DNA of 12,924 nt from Candidatus Kaiserbacteria bacterium. GTDB taxonomy: Bacteria > Patescibacteriota > Minisyncoccia > Phycocordibacterales > UBA2100. Position 1 is the first letter of the stretch, and each line of letters begins with the position of its first letter. Made by a program: the position numbers and the translations under genes. Positions 6,646 to 12,870 of this stretch are shown one piece after another. Below the pieces are notes generated by a model. The model was not told the DNA's origin, ran no database searches, and saw only the letters and a program-made list of their open reading frames with translations. Location of the stretch: positions 1-12,924 of the forward strand of contig JALWJR010000058.1 of assembly GCA_026996985.1 (NCBI GenBank), read 5' to 3'.

Positions 6646-8493
6646 ATGTTTTTCGACTTATTTGGCACCAAAACAAACAAAAAAGAGGATGAGTTAACTC
6701 CGGTGTTACCGGAGGAGATTTATGCACGCGGGGTGCTTGAGTTGCAAGATGTTATAGCACCTTCGGCTCTAAAAGTAAATCCCAAAGAGCTAATGTTGGG
6801 GGATATGATTGCGCGTACGTTTTTTGTTATCTCATACCCAAGGTATCTTACAACAGGGTGGTTCGCTCCGATAATAAATCTTGACAAAATATTTGATATT
6901 TCAATTATGGTGCACCCGATTGATACAACCGAGATATTGCGACAATTTCAAAAAAAGGTGGCCGAAATTGAAAGCCAAATTCAAATAAGGGCCGAGAAGG
7001 GGATGGTGCGTGACCCGAAGCTGGATACCGCTTACGCCGATTTGGAAAATTTGAGAAATCAACTTCAACAAGCGCAAGAGAAAATGTTTGACGTCGGTCT
7101 TTACATTACAATTTACGGAAGAGACAGAGACGAAGTTGACAAAGCCGAAAGCGAGATTAAGTCTCTTCTTGAGGCAAGGCTTGTTTATCTTAAACCGGCA
7201 CTGTTTCAACAAAAACAAGGATTTAACAGTGTAATACCGATTGCAAAAGACGAGCTCTCAGTTCACTCAAAATTAAATTCGTCACCACTGTCCAGTCTTT
7301 TTCCCTTCATATCATTTGATTTAACCTCTGACAGAGGAATACTCTACGGTATAAACAGGCACAACTCCTCGCTGGTTTTGTTTGACAGGTTCTCTCTTGA
7401 AAACTACAACTCGGTGCTTTTTGCCAAATCCGGTTCCGGTAAATCATACATGACCAAACTCGAGATTCTAAGAACTTTAATGTTTGATACGGATGTGATA
7501 GTTATAGACCCGGAAAGAGAGTATGAATATTTGGCCGAGACCACCGGTGGTAGATATTTCAATATATCTCTCTCTTCACAACACCATATAAACCCGTTTG
7601 ACCTGCCAACACCAAGAGAAGATGAAAACCCGGCGGATGTGCTAAGGAACAATATCATATCTCTTGTGGGGCTCTTCAGAATAATGTTTGGCGGGCTTAC
7701 TCCTGAGGAAGATGCTATAATAGACAGAGCGATAACAGAAACTTATGCCCTAAAAGATATCCATGCCGGAGCCGATTTCACAAACCTTGAACCTCCACTT
7801 TTGTCTGACTTTGAGCTTGTCCTCTCGGGAATGGAAGGGTCGGAAAACCTTGTACAAAAACTCTCCAAGTACACAAAAGGAACGTGGTCAGGGTTTATAA
7901 ACCAACCGACCAACGTTGATATGAACAAGAGGTTTATAGTGTTCTCGGTTCGCGACATGGAAGATGAACTGAAACCCGTTGCGATGTATTTGGTTACACA
8001 CTATATCTGGAATGCCATCAGAAAAGAGCTTAGAAAAAGACTTCTTGTAATAGATGAGGCGTGGTGGATGATGAAATCTGAAGATACGGCATCGTTTTTA
8101 TACGGCATAGCAAAAAGAGGAAGAAAATACTACCTCGGTCTTGCCACCATAACTCAAGATGTGGCCGACTTTCTCTCAAACGAATATGGAAAAGCTATGA
8201 TTACAAACTCATCAATCCAAATTCTTCTGAGGCAATCTCCGACGTCAATAGATTTGATACAAGACACTTTTAAACTCTCCGATGAAGAAAAATACTTGCT
8301 TTTGGAGTCAGATGTGGGGGAGGGAATATTTTTCGCGGGAATGAAACATGTCGCAATAAAAGTTATAGCAAGCTACACGGAAGATCAAATTATAACCTCG
8401 GACCCATCGCAAATCTTAGCGATTAAAAAAGCTAAAGAGGAACTTGAGAAAGCGGAGCTTGAATCTTTGGGAGATGCGCTAACTCAAACTTGA
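6646..8493 (+). CDS. virB4: VirB4-like type IV secretion ATPase
   Basis: This 615-residue protein is a VirB4/TraC/TrbE-class motor ATPase. The Walker A motif AKSGSGKS is at 260-267 (catalytic Lys266), and the Walker B motif LLVIDEAWW is at 466-474 (Asp470, Glu471). Family context is also present: VIVIDPEREYEYLAETTGGR (284-303), HHINPFDL (313-320) and TITQDVADFL (501-510), the latter in the expected motif III region. Residues 95-145 are helical and Gln-rich. VirB4 proteins hydrolyse ATP to drive pilus biogenesis and substrate transfer at the cytoplasmic face of the membrane. The TraC-like N-terminal domain is encoded by the preceding gene, and a PrgI-family partner lies just upstream. All catalytic motifs look intact and there are no cysteines. 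The VirB4-class assignment is secure. A link to conjugation as opposed to pilus, secretion or DNA uptake cannot be decided here. Confidence 0.95.
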   Translation: MFFDLFGTKTNKKEDELTPVLPEEIYARGVLELQDVIAPSALKVNPKELMLGDMIARTFFVISYPRYLTTGWFAPIINLDKIFDISIMVHPIDTTEILRQFQKKVAEIESQIQIRAEKGMVRDPKLDTAYADLENLRNQLQQAQEKMFDVGLYITIYGRDRDEVDKAESEIKSLLEARLVYLKPALFQQKQGFNSVIPIAKDELSVHSKLNSSPLSSLFPFISFDLTSDRGILYGINRHNSSLVLFDRFSLENYNSVLFAKSGSGKSYMTKLEILRTLMFDTDVIVIDPEREYEYLAETTGGRYFNISLSSQHHINPFDLPTPREDENPADVLRNNIISLVGLFRIMFGGLTPEEDAIIDRAITETYALKDIHAGADFTNLEPPLLSDFELVLSGMEGSENLVQKLSKYTKGTWSGFINQPTNVDMNKRFIVFSVRDMEDELKPVAMYLVTHYIWNAIRKELRKRLLVIDEAWWMMKSEDTASFLYGIAKRGRKYYLGLATITQDVADFLSNEYGKAMITNSSIQILLRQSPTSIDLIQDTFKLSDEEKYLLLESDVGEGIFFAGMKHVAIKVIASYTEDQIITSDPSQILAIKKAKEELEKAELESLGDALTQT

Positions 8494-8494
8494 T

Positions 8495-8965
8495 ATGAAC
8501 AAAAATCAATTGAGCAGTCCTGTTTTTTCTTTGGGAGCAAAAGTGTTTATCTATACATTCTCGGCAATATTTGACCTGACTCAAATTTTGGTCTCTCTGG
8601 CTTTTTGGGCAACCGGTCTAACTTTATCGGTTGTTTCGTTGGGTCTTGGTGCTCCTGTATTGGTTCCCACTTTTGCAACTTTTGCAATTGTAATTAACAA
8701 ATCAATTCAAATTTACGCTTTAACTTTTTTCTTTTTTGTCTATTTATATTTGCTTCAGTCAAGAAAAAAAACAAAAATAAAAATTGCCAGTTTTATAAAA
8801 AAAGCCGCAGTGAGAGCAACTATAGCTCAAATTGTCGAGTTTATTCCTTTCTTAGGATTTTTGCCGTTTATAACATTATCAAACTGGCTGTTTATAAATA
8901 CGGCCGAAAAATACTACAAAAAACAAAAGGAAAAAATGGCAAAACAAGAACCAAACAGTGTGTGA
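8495..8965 (+). CDS. Small polytopic membrane protein of the secretion locus
   Basis: This 156-residue, very hydrophobic, Cys-free protein has probable membrane segments at about 15-40, 43-66, 70-88 and 110-135. A basic loop (RKKTKIK, 90-96) and a basic C-terminus (about 139-150) would lie in the cytoplasm. The EFIPFLGFLPF segment (115-125) recalls small membrane proteins found after virB4 in CPR loci (recollection only). The ATG is 1 base after the virB4 stop, with neither Shine-Dalgarno nor -10 sequence, so translation is probably coupled to virB4. The TGA stop forms part of the next gene's promoter. A membrane component of the VirB4/VirB6 complex is the likeliest role; nothing more specific can be seen. 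Confidence 0.82.
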   Translation: MNKNQLSSPVFSLGAKVFIYTFSAIFDLTQILVSLAFWATGLTLSVVSLGLGAPVLVPTFATFAIVINKSIQIYALTFFFFVYLYLLQSRKKTKIKIASFIKKAAVRATIAQIVEFIPFLGFLPFITLSNWLFINTAEKYYKKQKEKMAKQEPNSV

Positions 8966-8977
8966 TATAATTTAGCA
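8963..8977 (+). promoter_or_regulatory. Extended -10 promoter overlapping the upstream stop codon, leaderless type
   Basis: TGA (also the stop codon of the membrane protein gene) then consensus TATAAT (8966-8971) is followed by exactly six bases (TTAGCA) and the ATG at 8978. No Shine-Dalgarno sequence is present in the 12-base gap. Confidence 0.75.
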
Positions 8978-9985
8978 ATGTTCAAACAACTTTTAATTAC
9001 CTTGTTTGTTTTGGTTTTCTCACCGGTTGCATACGGTGCATACGACCCTGATGACTTAAACGGTTTATCATTTGCATTAGAGAGTATACCGGAGACAAAA
9101 GAGATACAAATTGAAACCGAGCCTGAGTTTCCCAATCCTCACCAACTTACTCGCGCAACGCTTAAAAGCTCAACTTTTAACCTTGCAAGCTCTAAAATTA
9201 TCTGGACTGTAAACGGCGACATTAAAAAAGAGGGGGGTAAACTGGAGTTTGAAACCGGAGATTTGTTTGATGCAATAAATATAGTTGCTTTTGTCATTAC
9301 AGATGAAAATCAAGTGTTTGCGGTTAAAAAAACCGTATTCCCAAGAAAAATAACAATTCTAAATGAAGCCGATGGATACCTTCCGGCATTCTATAGGGGA
9401 AGAAGCCAAATAACATACAATACCCCCGTGAAAATAAGTGTCATTGCCGAGATTCCCAAAAATGAAAGTGAAATATACAAACCTGAAGAAATTCTTTACG
9501 TGTGGCAAACCCCGACCAAAAAAATAGACTCCGGGTATGGAAAAACACTTCTCTCAATATCAAGCCCGGAGGTGTTGGAAAGCGATATTGTTTTGGTTTA
9601 TCTTTTTAATAAAAAAGGTGGAGTTTTGGGCAAGTCCGGGGTCAGACTTAAAGTGGGACAGCCGAAAATCATGCTCTATGAAGACACGCCACTTGAAGGT
9701 ATAAGGTTTTCCAAAACTCTTTTTAACTCTTCTGTGTCACAATATCCGGTAAAAATTTCGGCTATTCCGTTTTTCGTAAACAATAAAATTGTCTCAAGTC
9801 TGCTATATAGTTGGTATGTAAATTCCAAAGAGCTACCTTCAAATGAAAAAACCGTGACCATAGTACCTGAGGGGAGCGGTAAACTGAATATAAAAGTAAA
9901 GGTTACCGATCCGATTTCCAAAGATTTTTTTAATTCGGAAACAGCGTCTTTGAAGTTGGAGGCTAACTATGTACCGAGCTTATGA
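8978..9985 (+). CDS. Exported protein with repeated Ig-like/PKD-like segments
   Basis: This 335-residue protein starts with a signal peptide (hydrophobic residues 5-18, probable cleavage around residue 20, AYG|AYD). The mature part is beta-rich, with three Trp-centred segments of Ig/PKD-like style: IIWTVNG (74-80), ILYVWQT (172-178) and LLYSWYVN (275-282). Each is followed by alternating hydrophobic strands. The linker ILNEADGYLPAFYRGRSQ (127-144) resembles a segment I recall from CPR exported proteins beside pilin and VirB4 genes. There is no C-terminal anchor, sorting motif or cysteine. The next gene overlaps its stop by four bases (ATGA), which suggests matched production with the membrane-anchored protein. 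The likely role is an extracytoplasmic structural or adhesive component; the Ig-like call is by pattern only. Confidence 0.8.
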   Translation: MFKQLLITLFVLVFSPVAYGAYDPDDLNGLSFALESIPETKEIQIETEPEFPNPHQLTRATLKSSTFNLASSKIIWTVNGDIKKEGGKLEFETGDLFDAINIVAFVITDENQVFAVKKTVFPRKITILNEADGYLPAFYRGRSQITYNTPVKISVIAEIPKNESEIYKPEEILYVWQTPTKKIDSGYGKTLLSISSPEVLESDIVLVYLFNKKGGVLGKSGVRLKVGQPKIMLYEDTPLEGIRFSKTLFNSSVSQYPVKISAIPFFVNNKIVSSLLYSWYVNSKELPSNEKTVTIVPEGSGKLNIKVKVTDPISKDFFNSETASLKLEANYVPSL

Positions 9986-11235
9986 ATACACAAAGAATAT
10001 ATGCAATAGTTTCAATAATGCTGGCGTTTGTGATTCTTTCACTTGTTTTTTGGAGTGTTTTTGTAGGTAAACAAAAGAAAGAAATTGAAGAAAAAACAAA
10101 AAACACTTTCGGCACTGTTTTTGATCAACCCATAACCGTGCATAAATATATAGACGAACTGAAAGAAAAAGCGCTGAATATTCAACAAGAAATTCAAAAT
10201 CAAGTTGTGTTTGAGTTTAAGCCTGAGGCTTCAGAGTTGGTGTATGAGCCAACTGCCGGCTTTGAGATTTTATTTGATGAGATTAAAGATGATTTAATTG
10301 TTGATACTGTTGCATACACTTTGGTAAAAAACGGCCATGTGTTTTTTGCCACTTATGCGCAAAAACCTTCTTCAAAAAGGGTTTTACAAGTTACAATACC
10401 ATCTGTGCAAGAGAGCTTGTTCTCCACAAAAGGAGAGTGGGTAATAAGAAGGTTCTTGAATGAAAACGAAAATATAGTCTCGGCAATAAACACACTGCCT
10501 CAAAAAGATGAAGCCAAAACACTTGTCGCAGACGCTCTTTTTTTAAAAAGACACCCTTCGAAAGACTTTTTACTGTTTTTAAAACGGGAAACACCGGGAT
10601 TGAGTTTATATACTTATGATATAAAGACCGAAAATCAACAAAAAATTTGGTCTTCATACCTTACTCAATGGGAGGCCGACTTTTGGGGAGAGGATATCGT
10701 TCTATGGCAACGTGGTGCTTACAATTTAAGCAGTTCAATTTTTCTTATTAACCCCCAGAAGGGGAGTGAAACTGTTTTGGCAGATGCTCTTGTCGGACTT
10801 GAGATAAAACCTTTCTCAGATAACTTGGCTTTTATCTCAACCACAAGAAATGAAAAACCAAAACTGCAAATAATAAATAAAGTAGGTGAAATTACGGAGT
10901 TAAATGTTGAAACTTTTGCCTCGAAATGTGCATTCTGGGAAAAAGATTTTGTTTTATGTTTTGTCCCCGAGAGCATAACGGGGAAGTTGCCGGATGATTG
11001 GTATATGGGCAATGTGATTTTTAAAGATTCACTGTATAAAATAAATATTAAGACAGGTGAAAAAGAAAAAATATACCCGCAAGACAGTGACATTAATTTT
11101 CAAGTGGATGCAACACATGTTAAAATAAATAAGTCAAAAACTGCAGTTTATTTTGTAGACAAAAAAACAGGATCTCTCTGGAGAGTTAAAATAAGACCAC
11201 CATATGAAAAAAACACCGAAATCAATGCAAATTAA
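9982..11235 (+). CDS. Membrane-anchored extracytoplasmic protein, possibly beta-propeller-like
   Basis: This 417-residue protein has one N-terminal membrane anchor (about 7-29) followed by a charged helical stalk (30-75) and a long beta-rich domain (about 85-405) expected outside the membrane. Several strands have the rhythm of propeller blades: LFLKRHPSKDFLLFL (186-200), SLYTYDIKTENQQKIW (208-223), SIFLINPQKGSETVL (252-266), SLYKINIKTGEKEKIY (350-365) and VYFVDKKTGSLWRV (389-402). The 'X-I-K-T-G-E' turn recurs. Two cysteines (316 and 326) could form a disulfide. No catalytic motif is visible. Its start overlaps the Ig-like gene's stop (ATGA), indicating translational coupling. Its 3' end overlaps the pilin gene by up to 32 bases. 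I recall similar proteins in this position in CPR loci, all without known function. Confidence 0.8.
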   Translation: MNTQRIYAIVSIMLAFVILSLVFWSVFVGKQKKEIEEKTKNTFGTVFDQPITVHKYIDELKEKALNIQQEIQNQVVFEFKPEASELVYEPTAGFEILFDEIKDDLIVDTVAYTLVKNGHVFFATYAQKPSSKRVLQVTIPSVQESLFSTKGEWVIRRFLNENENIVSAINTLPQKDEAKTLVADALFLKRHPSKDFLLFLKRETPGLSLYTYDIKTENQQKIWSSYLTQWEADFWGEDIVLWQRGAYNLSSSIFLINPQKGSETVLADALVGLEIKPFSDNLAFISTTRNEKPKLQIINKVGEITELNVETFASKCAFWEKDFVLCFVPESITGKLPDDWYMGNVIFKDSLYKINIKTGEKEKIYPQDSDINFQVDATHVKINKSKTAVYFVDKKTGSLWRVKIRPPYEKNTEINAN

Positions 11236-11566
11236 ATTTCTGGCTTTTGTTCTTGCAACTCCTTTGGTTGGTAATGCTCAGTATACAACCTTAAGCGGAA
11301 TTCCGGGGTTGGATAGTGGAAATTCCATAGCCGATTATGTAAATGTGTTGTATAAAATGTCTATCGCCATCGGAATTACATTGAGTATTTTAATTATAGC
11401 CTATGCAGGACTTGAGTATATGACGGTCGATGTTGTTGCGGAAAAGAAAAAATCAAAAACCAGAATAACTCATGCAATAATAGGACTTTTAATGCTTTTG
11501 GGAACATATGTTGTACTATATCAACTGAACCCCGATATAGTATCTTTAAAATTTGGCGGAAATTAA
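11204..11566 (+). CDS. T4SS pilin-like (VirB2/TrbC-type) protein
   Basis: This 120-residue protein has the classic small-pilin plan. A cleavable signal sequence (hydrophobic 11-22, probable cleavage after GNA at residue 25) is followed by two membrane helices (about 52-73 and 89-107), separated by a short basic loop (EKKKSKTR, 80-87). The segment IAYAGLEYMTVD (65-76) and the closing VVLYQLNPDI (103-112) match the CPR T4SS pilin pattern. VirB2-type pilins are inserted in the membrane and polymerised into a pilus by the VirB4/VirB6 machinery. The first ATG (11204) overlaps the previous gene by 32 bases. An in-frame ATG at 11225 would shorten the N-terminus by seven residues and still leave a signal peptide, so the start is not settled. 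No own -10 box at the leaderless spacing is seen. Confidence 0.88.
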   Translation: MKKTPKSMQIKFLAFVLATPLVGNAQYTTLSGIPGLDSGNSIADYVNVLYKMSIAIGITLSILIIAYAGLEYMTVDVVAEKKKSKTRITHAIIGLLMLLGTYVVLYQLNPDIVSLKFGGN

Positions 11567-11592
11567 TTGAAGCCGAACGCAGATTTTTATCG

Positions 11593-12027
11593 TTAACCCA
11601 CGTATTTTATTACAACTCTGCGCTCTTTTCCTTTGCCAATTGACTCGGTTGTAAGACCTTCTTCTTTTTCTATTATGGTGTGTACTATCATTCGCTCGTA
11701 AGAGCTCATTGGTTGCATCTCAACGTCATAACATAAAGTTTTGGCTCTTTGCGCAAGAAGAAGTGTTGTTTCTTTTATTTGGTTTATCTTTTTTTCTTTG
11801 TAATCGTTTACATCAATTGTAAAATCTGTAGACATTCCTTTTTTCTCTGAAATTTTTTTCACCAAAGCCGTTAGTGCTTTCAGAGTGTTTCCTTTTGTTC
11901 CTATAATTTGCGCCGGCTCATCGGAAGTGATTCTGTAGACGGTTTTATCGAGTAGTTGATCTTGTTTGACTTCAGTATAAGGAAGCCCTGTTAAATCTAG
12001 TATTTTTTTAATAATCTCGTCAACCAT
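11593..12027 (-). CDS. jag: Jag/SpoIIIJ-associated KH-R3H RNA-binding protein
   Basis: This 144-residue protein has a KH-type domain (about 30-85), including the IIGTKGNTL signature with the GxxG loop GTKG at 43-46. An R3H domain follows (about 90-142) with the defining Arg112-x3-His116. The N-terminal Jag_N domain of longer Firmicutes proteins is absent, giving a short form. Jag/KhpB/EloR proteins bind RNA and, in Gram-positive bacteria, influence cell elongation and division; the gene typically follows yidC. Here it starts 2 bases after the yidC stop, with no Shine-Dalgarno sequence or -10 box, so it is probably co-transcribed and coupled. It converges on the pilin gene with a 26-base gap in which I see no clear terminator. 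Confidence 0.92.
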   Translation of the reverse strand: MVDEIIKKILDLTGLPYTEVKQDQLLDKTVYRITSDEPAQIIGTKGNTLKALTALVKKISEKKGMSTDFTIDVNDYKEKKINQIKETTLLLAQRAKTLCYDVEMQPMSSYERMIVHTIIEKEEGLTTESIGKGKERRVVIKYVG

Positions 12028-12029
12028 AT

Positions 12030-12731
12030 TTATTGTTTACTTAAAAACTTTTTTATTGTCAATTCTTGAAATATACCGAAAATATTGCTTGTTATCCAAT
12101 AAAGAGCGATAACCGAAGATATACTGTAGGCCACAATTGCTATAATAACCGGTAAAAAATATTTCATTTGCAAATGCATACCACGTACCATGTCAGACTT
12201 TAAGTCACCACCTTTTGGTGTTTCCGGTAATGTAAGATGTGTCAGGAGTGCTTGCGATAGTCCGGCCAAAACAGCAAAAACCAAACTTCTTTTTGATAAA
12301 TCAACACCTAAAAAATGCATGTCCGGAACAAAATTGGGTTGAGGAACAAAAGAATAAAGAAGGGTGGGGTCAATATTTGGGAGCCCACCTTTCCAGAACA
12401 CAAAGTAAAGCCCGAAAATTACCGGGATTTGCAACAGCATTACAAAAATGCTTGAAAACGGGCGAATGTTGTTTTTTTTGTATAATTCAAGCATCTCCAT
12501 GGCTTGTTTGTGCTTGTCATCTTTGTGTTTTTCTTTTATCGCTTCAATCTCCGGAGTAATTTCTTTCATTTTCCTTTGAGTGACAGATGCGGAAATTGAA
12601 AAAGGAAGAAGTAATATTTTTACAATCAAAGTAAGGAGTACAACCGCCAATCCGGCATTTGCACCCGGAACAATATACAAAAGAGTAATTAAAGCGTTGT
12701 AAAGCGGTTGATAAATGAAAGTGTTAAACAT
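12030..12731 (-). CDS. yidC: YidC/Oxa1-family membrane protein insertase
   Basis: This 233-residue protein is a short YidC of the Gram-positive/Oxa1 core type, without the large periplasmic domain of proteobacterial YidC. Membrane segments lie near 13-45, 92-113, 149-167, 190-209 and 209-225. A cytoplasmic helical hairpin lies around 50-88 (TQRKMKEITPEIEAIKEKHK, 51-70). The closing MKYFLPVIIAIVAYSISSVI stretch (189-208) followed by ALYWITSNIFGI is typical of the family. YidC inserts and folds small membrane proteins alone or with SecYEG. Lys38 in LIVKILLLPF occupies the site where the family normally has an Arg in the hydrophilic groove, which keeps the positive charge. No lipobox Cys is present at the N-terminus. 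The pilin and VirB6-like proteins next door are plausible clients (inference). Confidence 0.95.
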   Translation of the reverse strand: MFNTFIYQPLYNALITLLYIVPGANAGLAVVLLTLIVKILLLPFSISASVTQRKMKEITPEIEAIKEKHKDDKHKQAMEMLELYKKNNIRPFSSIFVMLLQIPVIFGLYFVFWKGGLPNIDPTLLYSFVPQPNFVPDMHFLGVDLSKRSLVFAVLAGLSQALLTHLTLPETPKGGDLKSDMVRGMHLQMKYFLPVIIAIVAYSISSVIALYWITSNIFGIFQELTIKKFLSKQ

Positions 12732-12746
12732 TTGACTATTTTAGCA
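12732..12746 (-). promoter_or_regulatory. Extended -10 promoter placed for a leaderless yidC-jag mRNA
   Basis: Read on the - strand, TGC then TAAAAT (12743-12738) is followed by exactly six bases (AGTCAA) and the yidC ATG. No Shine-Dalgarno sequence is present. The arrangement is the same as on the + strand genes. Confidence 0.7.
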
Positions 12747-12752
12747 AAATTA

Positions 12753-12769
12753 ACAGTTTTAAAAACTGT
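12753..12769. repeat. Short perfect inverted repeat over the yidC -35 region
   Basis: ACAGTTTT (12753-12760), one central A and AAAACTGT (12762-12769) form a perfect 8-bp inverted repeat. Measured from the yidC -10 box, a -35 element would fall at 12761-12766, inside the repeat. It could be an operator, but it is AT-rich and may be chance. Confidence 0.35.
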
Positions 12770-12827
12770 ACAAAAAGTAAAAATGTTTTCTTAACTTAAG
12801 TAAGTGAATCGTTTTTTATTTATTATG

Positions 12828-12865
12828 ATAAAAGGTGATAAGTAAATTTACTTACCACCTTTTAT
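12828..12865 (-). terminator. Palindromic rho-independent terminator of the gene at the right edge
   Basis: Two 19-base arms (12828-12846 and 12847-12865) are complementary except at one position. Read as - strand RNA that position is a G-U pair, giving a continuous stem; read as + strand RNA it is an A-C mismatch. On the - strand the structure starts 5 bases after a stop codon and ends in CACCTTTTAT, with an A-run on the other side. This fits a terminator for the leftward gene entering from the right edge. Its central AAATTT would form a tight loop. Confidence 0.7.
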
Positions 12866-12870
12866 ACACT

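Noticed and set aside
6600..6660. VirB4 broken by a sequencing frameshift or nonsense mutation
   Set aside because: Each half has a complete domain, a correct stop or start and an intervening extended -10 box with the same geometry as other genes; a TraC-like gene separate from VirB4 is usual in CPR as I recall.
8491..8965. Recoding of UGA as glycine or tryptophan, as in some CPR groups or mycoplasmas
   Set aside because: TGA ends three genes (stops at 8491-8493, 8963-8965 and 9983-9985) exactly where family lengths or signal peptides of the next gene call for ends, and long frames such as 2843-4915 and 6646-8493 contain no internal TGA.
12239..12559. Forward open frame inside yidC
   Set aside because: It is fully contained in the clearly homologous yidC gene on the other strand and encodes no recognisable protein.
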